Assembly (NCBI GenBank): GCA_016297165.1
Contig: JAEDHF010000044.1
Location: forward strand, 1-12,143
Length of the DNA stretch: 12,143 nt
From: Oscillospiraceae bacterium
Lineage (GTDB): Bacteria; Bacillota; Clostridia; Oscillospirales; Ruminococcaceae
Direction of reading: 5' to 3'
The notes beneath the pieces are model-generated. The model made no database searches, was not told the DNA's origin, and saw nothing but the letters and a program-made list of their open reading frames with translations. The first letter of the stretch is position 1, and each line of letters begins with the position of its first letter. A program made the position numbers and the translations under genes. This document shows, in pieces, positions 1 to 7,722 of this stretch.

Positions 1-89
1 ATATGACGGCTAAAGGCATAGTGCAGAGAAATGGCATAGGTTTTTAGAGGTGACCATACATATTTATTATTTGAGAAAGGCTTTACTAT

Positions 90-1067
90 ATGAAAAAACT
101 TAAAGTAGCGGCAATAGCCCTTGGTTTATCTCTGATATTAAGCGGTACGGGCTGTTACTTCTTCCCTACGGAGGAGGAGCTTCTCGAACCTCCTACAATA
201 GCTCCCGACCAGGTTACCTATTCAACCTACACCGCAAAGCGCAAGACTCTCGAAAGCTCGGTAATCGTTACAGGCTATGTACGCTCACGTACCGAAAAAA
301 GCTGTTATTTTACCGATTATACGGGAAGAATAAAAACCATATATGTAAGAGCGGGCGATTTCGTTAGCGAGGGCGACCTTATAGCGGAAATGAATACGGG
401 AGAGCTTGAATATCTCCTTGAAATCCAGAAGCTTAAGGTGCAGGCGGCAAAGCTGCAGTATAACAGTACCGGCTCACAGGCAGACAAGCTTCAGCTCGAT
501 ATAGAAACAGAAACTCTTAATATGTATCAGGCGCAATATGACGGGGCAAAGGTATTCGCCCCTATAAGCGGACAGATTTCCTACGTTCTCGGCATAAACC
601 CCGGCACGGAGATTGACCCGTACAGGATTATTGCAAAAATAGTTGACCCCGAAGACCTTTATATCGAGGCTACATACACGGGAGATATGAAAACCTTCAC
701 CCTTGGCGATAAGGTTACCGTAACCGTAGAAGGAGAGGAATACAGCAGCGAAATCTCATACACCCCCAAGGAGGCAAGAGCCGAGGGAGCGGAAAAAACC
801 GATATACTGACTGCGGAGTTTACCGATAAAAAGCCTACTTTCGCTTATTTAGGCGCCTTAGCCGATATAAAGAAGATAAATTCTGTTTCGGAAAATGCTG
901 TTGTTATCCCGAAGAATACATTGAAAATCGACGGCGACAGGACCTTCGTTCAGGTTTATAAGGACGGCGAAAAGATAGAAAAGGATATCGTTACCGGTAT
1001 ATCAAATGCCACCGAAATTGAGGTTGTAAGCGGTCTTGACGATGGCGACGAGGTAATTATAAGATAA
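90..1067 (+). CDS. Periplasmic-adaptor-like (HlyD/RND-type) lipoprotein of an ABC exporter
   Basis: This 325-residue protein is a membrane-fusion/adaptor-type subunit expected to sit on the outer face of the cytoplasmic membrane and work with the FtsX permease encoded next. Residues 1-22 form a signal segment: a KKLK start, a hydrophobic run to about residue 17, then SGTGC with Cys22 as the likely lipidation site. The -3 residue is Gly rather than the usual Leu, so an uncleaved anchor is also possible. A split biotinyl/lipoyl-like domain is visible as GRIKTIYVRAGDFVSEGDLIAEM (about residues 79-101) and KVFAPISGQISYV. A short helical hairpin (about 107-150, rich in Leu, Gln and Lys) separates the halves. 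A beta-barrel-like region and a C-terminal segment ending GLDDGDEVIIR follow, as in RND/MacA-type adaptors. The ATG at 90 has AAAGG nine bases upstream. The family assignment is secure; the substrate is unknown. Confidence 0.88.
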   Translation: MKKLKVAAIALGLSLILSGTGCYFFPTEEELLEPPTIAPDQVTYSTYTAKRKTLESSVIVTGYVRSRTEKSCYFTDYTGRIKTIYVRAGDFVSEGDLIAEMNTGELEYLLEIQKLKVQAAKLQYNSTGSQADKLQLDIETETLNMYQAQYDGAKVFAPISGQISYVLGINPGTEIDPYRIIAKIVDPEDLYIEATYTGDMKTFTLGDKVTVTVEGEEYSSEISYTPKEARAEGAEKTDILTAEFTDKKPTFAYLGALADIKKINSVSENAVVIPKNTLKIDGDRTFVQVYKDGEKIEKDIVTGISNATEIEVVSGLDDGDEVIIR

Positions 1068-1070
1068 GCG

Positions 1071-1076
1071 AAGGAG
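1071..1076 (+). promoter_or_regulatory. Ribosome binding site fixing a TTG start of the FtsX permease
   Basis: AAGGAG lies 4 nt after the adaptor stop codon and 7 nt before the TTG at 1084. The first in-frame ATG, at 1108, has no comparable site at the right distance and would remove part of the basic N-terminal region before the first membrane helix. The TTG is therefore the better start. Confidence 0.8.
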
Positions 1077-1083
1077 AACAGCC

Positions 1084-3924
1084 TTGTTCAATTTATTATT
1101 AAGAAAAATGCGTAAAACCCGATGGATGGTCTTATGCCTTTTTATAGGATTCCTTTTGGCGGCAGGTATGATGAGTACCGTACCCATCTATATGGACGCA
1201 TCTCTTCAGCGAACGCTTATAAAGGATATGGAAAGCTATCAGCTTTCTAAGGGAGCCTATCCCGGAATATATTCGGTTGAGAAAACCCTTCTTGAAAGTA
1301 CTCCCCTTGCTGAACAGATTAAGCTTTCCGAAGAGATGCCCGAAACAGTAAGGGAAAGAGTATCGGATATAGCTATGCCTGTAGCTTCGGAAAAGACGAT
1401 TATCTACGATAATTTACGGTATATCTCAACAGGCGGAATAAAGGGAACGAAAGCGGTCAGAACTAAGATTACCGCTATGACGGGGCTTAAGGAGCACGTT
1501 AATATCGTTGACGGACGAATGTTCTGTGACGGCGGTATAGCCGGGGACGGAGTATATGAGGTTATCATAACCGAAAATACATCAAAGGCTCTCGGTGTTA
1601 CTCTCGGAAACACCTACGAAATCTATAGCCCCGATACAAGCAAGGAAAAGGCACGCGTAAGAATTGTAGGAATATTCGAGGTTTCCGACCCTAACGACGT
1701 ATATTGGTCGGAGACTATGGACGGATATATAAGCTCGGTTATGACGGATTACGACTGCTACATAAACGATATGCTCAAAAAGGGAGCGGTAAGTATTTCC
1801 GGCATAGCCGTAAGATATGCCCTTTCATACCAACAGATGGATATGAACAATATCAATCAGGTGGTTTCCTATATAGGGGAGGATTTCGACTATTTCAAGG
1901 AGCTCGGCTACGAATTTGAAATGGGAGTTTTCGGTATCCTTAAAAGCTATTCCGAGGAAGCGGAAAAGCTTACGGAAATGCTCTGGGTGCTCCAGATTCC
2001 CGCTATGGTAATGCTGGCGTTCTACCTTTTTATGGTATCAAGACTCAATATCGAGCAGGAAAAAAACGAAATAGCTGTATATAAAAGCCGTGGAGCAAGC
2101 TCAGCCCAGATTTTCGGTATGTATGCCGCTGAGGCAGGCTTACTGGGACTTGCGACGCTTATTATAGCGCCCTTTCTCGGCTTGCTGCTCTGTCGCTTTC
2201 TCGGCGTATCTAACGGCTTTCTCGAATTCGTTAACCGAACGGGCATTTCCGCAAAAATTACGGTTAACGCCCTTCTCTACTCTCTTTTAGCGGTTATCGC
2301 CTTTTTCGGAGCTACAATTATACCTGTTATCCCTGCGTCGAAGCTTTCTATCGTTGAATATAAACAGAGCAAGACAAAGGTAGTAAAAATGCAGCTCTGG
2401 GAAAAATGCGGAATAGATTTTCTTCTTATTGCGGCGGCTCTCGTTTTCTACAGCATTTATACCGCCAATGAAGCGGCAGACGCAGCGTCAACGGGCGAAA
2501 TTAACCCCTTATTTTTCGTTTTCGCTACCTGCCTTACCTTCGGTCTCGGACTTCTCTTTATAAGAGTTTACCCCTATATCCTTAATCTTATCTATATTGC
2601 ATTCCGACCCCTCTGGTCTCCGTCGCAGTATATGGCGATAACTACGGTTTGCCGCTCACAGAACGGAAAAGAGAGATTTCTTATGATGTTTCTTATCGTA
2701 ACCTTTTCCCTCGGTATTTTCTCGGCGAATACTGCCCGTACAATAAACACGCAGAAAGAGGACAGAATCTACTATTCAATCGGCGCAGATATCGCTCTTA
2801 AGGAATACTGGCAGGAGGTTACAGAGGGCGGCGACAGCGAGACGGTTACGGGCTATGTGGAAAGGGATTTCGAACGCTTCGAAAGTCTCGAGGGCGTTGA
2901 AACAGCCACAAAGGTTCTTATTAACGATAATGCAAAGGTTTCCGTGGGCAAGAAAACCGAAAGCTACGTTACCCTTATGGCGGTTGAGCCATATAAATTC
3001 TCGGAGGTAGCCTGGTTTCGTAACGACCTTCTTCCCGTTCATTGGTATAACTATCTTAAGGCGCTGCAGGACTACCCCTCGGGAATTATTCTTTCACGGC
3101 CGCTGGCGGATAAATATGAAATTGAGCTTGGCGACCTCGTAAGCGTAAAATGGTCGGGTAACGAGGCAATAAGCGCACCTGTTCTTGCTGTGGTTGACTA
3201 CTGGCCGGGTATTAACCCTAACGAGGAGCAGAAAACCTCCGATAAGCAGAGCGAAAGCAAGGAAACAGCCGCCCCCTCGGGACCCAACGAATATGCCCGT
3301 AAATCCTTCGCAATAATGAATTACTACTACACAAGTACGGTTACCGATATGGAGCCCTACGAGGTATGGCTAAAGCTTAAGGAGGGCGCAACAAGCGAAG
3401 CTCTTTATACGGATATTTCCGATAAGCGGATACCCATAGAAACAATAAAGGACGCTTCACAGCGTATCATATCCGCAAAGAACGAGCCTCGGCTACAGGG
3501 TATGAACGGTGCTCTTACGCTAAGCTTTGTAATTATTATGATTATGACGGTAATCGGCTTCCTTATCTACTGGGTTTTATCAATAAGGTCACGTACCCTT
3601 CAGTTCGGCATCTTAAGAGCTATGGGCGTAACCTTCAGGGAGATTATCGGAGTAATAGGCTACGAACAAATTCTCGTTTCGGGAGTTTCTATCGCTACGT
3701 CCTTCGTTATAGGCGGAGTTGTAAGCGATATATTCGTTCCTCTTTTCCGCTCTATGTATAATCCTGCCGAACAGATTCCTCCCTTCCTTGTATGCGCTTC
3801 TCAAAGCGATTTTATAAAGATTTACGCAATTATTGTGATAATGCTTGGCGGCGGCTTCGCTATCCTCGGCGGACTTATTAAGAAAATCAATATCAATAAG
3901 GCGCTTAAGCTTGGCGAGGACTGA
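1084..3924 (+). CDS. Double-FtsX ABC transporter permease
   Basis: This 946-residue integral membrane protein is the permease of an ABC exporter of the FtsX/MacB superfamily, here in the long two-module form. Helix 1 is at about residues 13-35, followed by an outside domain to about 295. Helices at about 300-320, 346-372 and 393-417 make the first FtsX module, with the motif EIAVYKSRGASSAQI at 329-343 (the coupling-loop region). Helices at about 445-460, 476-506 and 532-550 lead into a second outside domain (about 555-808). The C-terminal FtsX module has helices at about 811-834, 861-885 and 905-930, with the loop RSRTLQFGILRAMGVT between the first two. A hydrophilic Lys/Ser/Glu-rich stretch at 711-737 looks like a flexible linker. 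It starts with TTG 16 nt after the adaptor gene and must share its mRNA. It has no nucleotide-binding domain, so a separate ATPase is needed. The substrate cannot be inferred. Confidence 0.9.
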   Translation: MFNLLLRKMRKTRWMVLCLFIGFLLAAGMMSTVPIYMDASLQRTLIKDMESYQLSKGAYPGIYSVEKTLLESTPLAEQIKLSEEMPETVRERVSDIAMPVASEKTIIYDNLRYISTGGIKGTKAVRTKITAMTGLKEHVNIVDGRMFCDGGIAGDGVYEVIITENTSKALGVTLGNTYEIYSPDTSKEKARVRIVGIFEVSDPNDVYWSETMDGYISSVMTDYDCYINDMLKKGAVSISGIAVRYALSYQQMDMNNINQVVSYIGEDFDYFKELGYEFEMGVFGILKSYSEEAEKLTEMLWVLQIPAMVMLAFYLFMVSRLNIEQEKNEIAVYKSRGASSAQIFGMYAAEAGLLGLATLIIAPFLGLLLCRFLGVSNGFLEFVNRTGISAKITVNALLYSLLAVIAFFGATIIPVIPASKLSIVEYKQSKTKVVKMQLWEKCGIDFLLIAAALVFYSIYTANEAADAASTGEINPLFFVFATCLTFGLGLLFIRVYPYILNLIYIAFRPLWSPSQYMAITTVCRSQNGKERFLMMFLIVTFSLGIFSANTARTINTQKEDRIYYSIGADIALKEYWQEVTEGGDSETVTGYVERDFERFESLEGVETATKVLINDNAKVSVGKKTESYVTLMAVEPYKFSEVAWFRNDLLPVHWYNYLKALQDYPSGIILSRPLADKYEIELGDLVSVKWSGNEAISAPVLAVVDYWPGINPNEEQKTSDKQSESKETAAPSGPNEYARKSFAIMNYYYTSTVTDMEPYEVWLKLKEGATSEALYTDISDKRIPIETIKDASQRIISAKNEPRLQGMNGALTLSFVIIMIMTVIGFLIYWVLSIRSRTLQFGILRAMGVTFREIIGVIGYEQILVSGVSIATSFVIGGVVSDIFVPLFRSMYNPAEQIPPFLVCASQSDFIKIYAIIVIMLGGGFAILGGLIKKININKALKLGED

Positions 3925-3937
3925 TGAAATAAACAAT

Positions 3938-3974
3938 AATGCCCCTTGACAGACTGACTGTCAGGAGGCATTTT
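3938..3974. terminator. Hairpin between convergent genes, likely two-way terminator
   Basis: Arms 3938-3952 and 3958-3972 pair over 15 positions with one C-A mismatch and one G-T wobble, around a 5-nt loop (ACTGA). The plus-strand side ends in ATTTTA, a short U-run. The minus-strand side runs into ATTATTGTTTATTT. It lies 13 nt after the FtsX permease stop and 15 nt beyond the bioY stop, where it can end both convergent transcripts. The U-tracts are weak, so efficiency is uncertain. Confidence 0.75.
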
Positions 3975-3989
3975 ACATTACTATGCTTA

Positions 3990-4553
3990 TTATGCAGCGT
4001 TCCTGTCGCACACTCTTGTCAACGCAACATTAAGAGGCTTAGCAATAACAAAGGCGCAGACAACCGAAATTACATCCTTTAAAATATAAGGAAGCGAAGC
4101 AATAGCAAAGGCTTCCAGTATTGAGGTTGAGGTTACGAAGGCAAACCATAGGGAGCCGAGAAGATGACAGCTTAAAAGTCCAAGGAGAGAGAAAACCGCT
4201 CTCATATAAAGCTTTTCGGAATTAAGTCCGCATAAGAATACCATCGTAATAAAGCCGATAATATAGCCGCCTGTAGGTCCCATAAGTACTCCGAAGCCGC
4301 CCTTGAAGCCTGCAAAAACAGGGGCGCCCACTAAGCCTACCGCTACATATACCGCTACCGAAACTGTTCCCCATTTCGCTCCGCAGATATATCCGCAAAG
4401 GGCAATTATAAAGGTCTGTAACGTAAATGGTACCCCCCAGGGGGTAGGAATCGTAATAAGGGTAAGAACGGCTATTATCGCCGCAAAAACGCCTGCCATT
4501 ACAATTCTTAAGGTTTTACTTACCTTGTTATGCTCGTTGAATAATTTGTTCAT
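3990..4553 (-). CDS. bioY: BioY biotin transporter, ECF-type S component
   Basis: This 187-residue, about six-helix membrane protein is the substrate-binding subunit for biotin uptake. In Firmicutes such proteins normally team with a shared ECF module (EcfA, EcfA', EcfT) encoded elsewhere; none of those is in this window. The BioY hallmark runs through residues 73-101: GLVGAPVFAGFKGGFGVL followed by MGPTGGYIIGF. An N-terminal IPTPWGVPFTLQTF segment (35-48) is also typical. The helix-5/6 region reads LPYILKDVISVV (154-165). It keeps Asp160, but there is Ser at 163 where I would expect Lys from memory of other BioY proteins, and the Lys is instead at 159. The start ATG has AGGAG 7 nt upstream, placed so that it overlaps the birA stop codon (gap 10 nt), so it is co-transcribed with birA. 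Identification is strong. Confidence 0.95.
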   Translation of the reverse strand: MNKLFNEHNKVSKTLRIVMAGVFAAIIAVLTLITIPTPWGVPFTLQTFIIALCGYICGAKWGTVSVAVYVAVGLVGAPVFAGFKGGFGVLMGPTGGYIIGFITMVFLCGLNSEKLYMRAVFSLLGLLSCHLLGSLWFAFVTSTSILEAFAIASLPYILKDVISVVCAFVIAKPLNVALTRVCDRNAA

Positions 4554-4563
4554 TTTATGTCTC

Positions 4564-5538
4564 CTATCTTATTATTCCGTCCTTTACGAGGTTTACCTCG
4601 CCGGAAGAAAGCTTAATGATATTTCCGTTATCCTCACGGACAACCAGCCTTACCTTTTCATCCACATCGAGAACCTCTGCGGTTTTTTCGCCCTCGTTAT
4701 CTGTGAAGGTAATTCGTTTTCCTATAAGGAAGGAACGGCGGCGATATTCGGACAGGAACCTGAGCTCCCCGATATTATCGTAATATCCGAAAAATCGCTT
4801 AATTATTTCGGCAGAAAGCTTCGCAAACAGAGCTTTATCAGCGCCTAAAGAAACCGCGATATCGGAAAGCTCATCGGGAAAGGTCATCTCGGTAACGTTA
4901 ATTCCTATTCCGAGCACAGCGTAATGTAAGCCGCCGCTCTCGAAGTCAATAGACGCCTCCGTTAGTATTCCACAAAGCTTTTTCCCCTTATAGTAGATAT
5001 CGTTGACCCATTTTATTTCGGTTTTAACCCCTGCCACAAGGTCGATTGCTTCCGAAACTGCCGCTGCTGCGGCAGTAGTAATATACAGAGCGTCTCTTGC
5101 GTTGAAACGGGGTCGGAGCAAAATGCTTATATAAAGTCCCGAATTCTTCGGAGAATAAAAGCTTCTTCCGAGCCTTCCCTTGCCTGCGGTCTGTTCTCTT
5201 GCGATAAGGATTCTTCCTTCCTTTTCGCCCTGTTCCGCCATAGCCTTTAATACGGTATTTGTTGAGGTTACTGTTTCCTCTATAGTAATATCGAAACGCT
5301 TAGCCTCTTCGCCGAGAAGAGCGGAAATACCTGCCGCTGAAAAGTTTCCTCCATCGGAAATAAGCCTATAGCCCTTATTTCGTCCGGCTTCTATAGTATA
5401 ACCCTCGGAACGAAGCGTCTCTATGCTTTTCCATACGGCATTTCGGCTAACGGAAAGTACGCGCGCCATACTTTCCCCCGAAAGGCTTATATCCTTATTC
5501 TTTTCAAGAAGCGTAAGAACTCTTTCCTTAACAGTCAT
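4564..5538 (-). CDS. birA: Bifunctional biotin-protein ligase / biotin operon repressor BirA
   Basis: This 324-residue protein is full length for the group with an N-terminal DNA-binding domain. Residues 1-60 form a winged helix (SGESMARVLSVSRNAVWKSI as the helix-turn-helix, then GYTIEAGRNKGYRLI as the wing). The catalytic domain carries the biotinyl-5'-AMP loop AGKGRLGR (118-125; the first Arg of the E. coli GRGRRG motif is Lys here), KWVNDIYYKGKKLCGILTE (176-194) and GIGINV (210-215). A C-terminal SH3-like domain starts at about residue 268 (FLIGKRITFTDNEG). It makes biotinyl-AMP and moves biotin to acceptor lysines on carboxylases and decarboxylases. As a dimer bound to biotinyl-AMP it should repress promoters carrying the paired half-site found just upstream. 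The ATG has AGGAG 7 nt upstream. bioY follows after 10 nt. Confidence 0.95.
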   Translation of the reverse strand: MTVKERVLTLLEKNKDISLSGESMARVLSVSRNAVWKSIETLRSEGYTIEAGRNKGYRLISDGGNFSAAGISALLGEEAKRFDITIEETVTSTNTVLKAMAEQGEKEGRILIAREQTAGKGRLGRSFYSPKNSGLYISILLRPRFNARDALYITTAAAAAVSEAIDLVAGVKTEIKWVNDIYYKGKKLCGILTEASIDFESGGLHYAVLGIGINVTEMTFPDELSDIAVSLGADKALFAKLSAEIIKRFFGYYDNIGELRFLSEYRRRSFLIGKRITFTDNEGEKTAEVLDVDEKVRLVVREDNGNIIKLSSGEVNLVKDGIIR

Positions 5539-5566
5539 AGTTTCTCTCCTCTCTTTAACAGTCAGT

Positions 5567-5595
5567 ATTATATCACATCATAAAATAATTGTCAA
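5567..5595 (-). promoter_or_regulatory. Consensus sigma-A promoter of birA-bioY
   Basis: On the minus strand TTGACA (5595-5590), a 17-nt spacer and TATAAT (5572-5567) match both consensus hexamers exactly, and TGA directly before the -10 adds an extended -10 element. The predicted start site is near 5560, about 22 nt upstream of the birA start codon. The -35 box lies inside the operator half-site at 5583-5597, so repressor binding would exclude polymerase. Confidence 0.85.
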
Positions 5596-5625
5596 CCCAT
5601 TTTATGTTAAGGTTGACAATTATTT
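5583..5625. promoter_or_regulatory. BirA operator: perfect 15-bp inverted repeat
   Basis: The arms 5583-5597 (AAATAATTGTCAACC) and 5611-5625 (GGTTGACAATTATTT) are perfect reverse complements separated by 13 nt. The TTGTCAACC...GGTTGACAA core resembles the known bacterial BirA site, TTGTNAACC paired with GGTTNACAA. It sits upstream of birA-bioY, and its birA-proximal arm contains the -35 box. The spacer is a little shorter than the 14-16 nt I recall for other species. The same repeat starts 7 nt after the transglutaminase stop codon and could fold in RNA, so a weak terminator role is possible. Confidence 0.85.
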
Positions 5626-5631
5626 ATACTA

Positions 5632-7710
5632 TCATTTCTTTTTACGTTCCTTTTGGGTAGCTTTTACCGCTTTTCTGAAGCCCTCATATACCAAGCGATA
5701 ATCACTTTCATTTTCATCGGAGCCGCCATATACTGCATATTCATATTGAGCGGTAAAATCCGAAATATCATATTTAAGCTCACAGAGCGACAGTCGGGCA
5801 ATTTCCACCGGTGTAAAAGCCTTAAGCTCTTTATCGGTAAAGGCTTCAAGCTCCTTCACTATCTTCCTGTAAATCAGTATAAGCTGCGTTCTGCCTCTTG
5901 ATTTTTTAATTCTTCCTATTTGGCACGCTTCTTTTATCACAGGGCGAATAACCAGCACAGAAATCAGAATAAGCGCCGCTCCGACTGCTATTATTCCCAC
6001 AATAACGAAGGTTTCATCAAAATATCCTTCGTCTGTATTATTGCTTGTGGGGTCGAAGGCTGTCCAGCCGTAGCCGTCTATCCATACCTCCACATAAGAG
6101 TGACCGTTTGTGGCATTTATTTCGTAGCACTGCGTACCTGCATTATATTTCTTAACCAGAAAGCCCTCAACATAACGGGCGGTAAGCCCTGCCTCCCTGC
6201 ACATAAGGGTCATAGCGGTAGCGTATCTTATACAGCTTCCTCGACGGGTGTTGAGTATGAAATTTTCTATACTCGAATCTGTTGGTGTAAACTTATCGTC
6301 ATAGACAAAAAGAGAGGAAAGGAAATATTCCTCTATTGCCTTAGCTTTCTCATAGTCGGAGCCCTTCCCTTTTATTATCTCCTCGGTAAGCGCCCTGATG
6401 CTTTCGTAGCCGTCCTCGCTTTTATAACAGCTTCTTCTGACCACGGGGTTTAAAAGGTAGTCGTTATATTTAACGGCGTCCTTTTTCGCAAGTATATAGG
6501 AGCTCACAACATCATTTTCAGCGTATTCTTCCACCAGCGAATCAGTAATATAAGCCGAAAATTCCGGGTCGTATTCCGTATCGTACCTGCTTACCTCATA
6601 GCTCTTAAGTACGCCCCTTTCTCCTGTAAAATATTCGTCCATTTCGGTTCTGTAGATTTTTCTTGCGGTAAATACGCTTGACTGCGGAACTATATCAAAA
6701 AAATCGTCGCAGACATATACAGCATGGAATGCCTTATCGGCGGCAGCTATTCTGAATTTCTTCATTTCGGAGTTTATTTCCGAAGCATTATAGCCTGTCG
6801 CTTCTGCAAAAGAAGCGGTATTCTCGAAATAAAGGTATTTCTTCCAGCCGTTATTACCGTTGTTTGCGTTACCGTAGTAGCCCCATACCCCCTCCTCTGC
6901 ATTATAGCTGTCGAAGCATTGTCTCCTTATCCTTAAAGGATTATCTCCGTAAAGACGGTAAAGTATCGTTTCGTCATCGGAGCCGCCTGTAGCGGAGCTG
7001 TCGGAGAAGGTGCTGAAATCCGCTTTCCCTGCGGCGCCTATGCTGATACCTGTAATAAGCTCATCAAAGTCCTCTCTGTATGGTGCATACCGGAGCTTCG
7101 GAAAAAAGGCTGAAACGATAGTAACCACAGTCATAAGAATACCTAAGGTTACATAAAAGCCGCTGCCCTTTGCGAAGCTGAAGCCTGTATTATTCGTTAT
7201 TACTATTACGAAAAAGGTGGTTACAAGTATAATCGTATAGATAACGGGAATTGCAGTAAAGGTCTTTGCAAAAAGTGCAAAGGGGCACATCATTATAAGG
7301 AAAATATATATTGCACGGTAACGGATACGGGTAAAATAGTATATGCCGCTGCCGAGAATGCTGCCCATAAAAAGAAGTAGAGCAAAGATGTAGCCTATGA
7401 AAACCTGCCTGAAATCCGACGGTTCAAGAAACCATTTGAAATAGGTAACATAATCTGTACCGATGGCCGAAATTGCGCCGATAAAATGCACAATAACAAA
7501 AACAGCAGACAAAGCCGCCGTAAGCAGCTTATTATTCTTTTTCTTCAGAAAATCGAAAAAACCGAAAAGAAGAAAACTATATATTAGAGAAAAGGCGATA
7601 AAGCCGATAATTATTAAGCCGATACCGCAGGAATAGATATAAGCGCAGCCGCTTAATACGGTAGTAAGAAGTATTATCGGAAAGCCGTTTCTTTTTAAAA
7701 ATTCCTTCAA
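5632..7710 (-). CDS. Membrane-anchored transglutaminase-like enzyme of a MoxR-DUF58 cluster
   Basis: This 692-residue protein has the layout of TgpA-type membrane transglutaminase proteins. There are about five to seven N-terminal membrane helices (about 10-52, 62-84, 101-125, 132-172, 185-204), a long outside domain, one helix at about 567-592, and a basic cytoplasmic tail to 692. The transglutaminase core lies at about 455-560, with the catalytic residues visible: Cys493 in RRGSCIRYATAM, His537 in NGHSYVEVW and Asp553 in AFDPTSNN. The triad is intact, so thiol acyl-transfer, or protease/amidase chemistry at the cell surface, is expected; the substrate is unknown. The tail includes FTPVEIARL, reminiscent of the C-terminal domain often found in these proteins. 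It follows the DUF58 gene by 10 nt and ends 94 nt before birA. The start codon is TTG; no upstream in-frame alternative fits the ribosome site. Confidence 0.88.
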   Translation of the reverse strand: MKEFLKRNGFPIILLTTVLSGCAYIYSCGIGLIIIGFIAFSLIYSFLLFGFFDFLKKKNNKLLTAALSAVFVIVHFIGAISAIGTDYVTYFKWFLEPSDFRQVFIGYIFALLLFMGSILGSGIYYFTRIRYRAIYIFLIMMCPFALFAKTFTAIPVIYTIILVTTFFVIVITNNTGFSFAKGSGFYVTLGILMTVVTIVSAFFPKLRYAPYREDFDELITGISIGAAGKADFSTFSDSSATGGSDDETILYRLYGDNPLRIRRQCFDSYNAEEGVWGYYGNANNGNNGWKKYLYFENTASFAEATGYNASEINSEMKKFRIAAADKAFHAVYVCDDFFDIVPQSSVFTARKIYRTEMDEYFTGERGVLKSYEVSRYDTEYDPEFSAYITDSLVEEYAENDVVSSYILAKKDAVKYNDYLLNPVVRRSCYKSEDGYESIRALTEEIIKGKGSDYEKAKAIEEYFLSSLFVYDDKFTPTDSSIENFILNTRRGSCIRYATAMTLMCREAGLTARYVEGFLVKKYNAGTQCYEINATNGHSYVEVWIDGYGWTAFDPTSNNTDEGYFDETFVIVGIIAVGAALILISVLVIRPVIKEACQIGRIKKSRGRTQLILIYRKIVKELEAFTDKELKAFTPVEIARLSLCELKYDISDFTAQYEYAVYGGSDENESDYRLVYEGFRKAVKATQKERKKK

Positions 7711-7718
7711 TCTTTTAT

Positions 7719-7722
7719 CCTC
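7719..7722 (-). promoter_or_regulatory. Ribosome binding site deciding the TTG start of the transglutaminase gene
   Basis: GAGG on the minus strand lies 8 nt before TTG at 7710 and overlaps the TGA stop of the DUF58 gene (7723-7721). The next in-frame Met is near residue 140, inside the membrane helices, so the TTG start is needed to keep the first helices. Confidence 0.7.

Noticed and set aside
1..47. Open plus-strand frame ending TAG at 45-47 (tail MTAKGIVQRNGIGF), or another frame ending TAA at 11-13 (tail YDG), as the end of an upstream gene
   Set aside because: Too short to recognise, and neither tail shows a known C-terminal motif; the left edge cuts off the evidence needed to choose between them.
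2776..3936. Minus-strand open frames opposite the FtsX permease
   Set aside because: They have no start context and oppose a continuous 946-codon gene with clear FtsX features.
4431..4446. Inverted repeat TACCCCC-CA-GGGGGTA
   Set aside because: It encodes the conserved TPWGVP part of BioY; the 2-nt loop is too small for a good hairpin, so it is most likely a codon coincidence.
4303..4848. 181-codon open frame antisense to bioY and birA
   Set aside because: It lies opposite two clearly identified genes, crosses their junction, and shows no motif or ribosome site; a shadow of the coding strand's codon use.
5613..5635. Plus-strand TTGACA in the other arm of the BirA operator as a divergent promoter
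   Set aside because: No -10 box at 16-18 nt, and only the 3' end of an opposing gene lies downstream.
5920..6453. 177-codon open frame antisense to the transglutaminase gene
   Set aside because: It covers the catalytic core of a gene with an intact triad; no ribosome site and no recognisable domain.
7264..7282. Hairpin CTTTGCA-AAAAG-TGCAAAG
   Set aside because: It lies inside a membrane-helix coding stretch of the transglutaminase gene, with no U-run after it and no nearby gene end.
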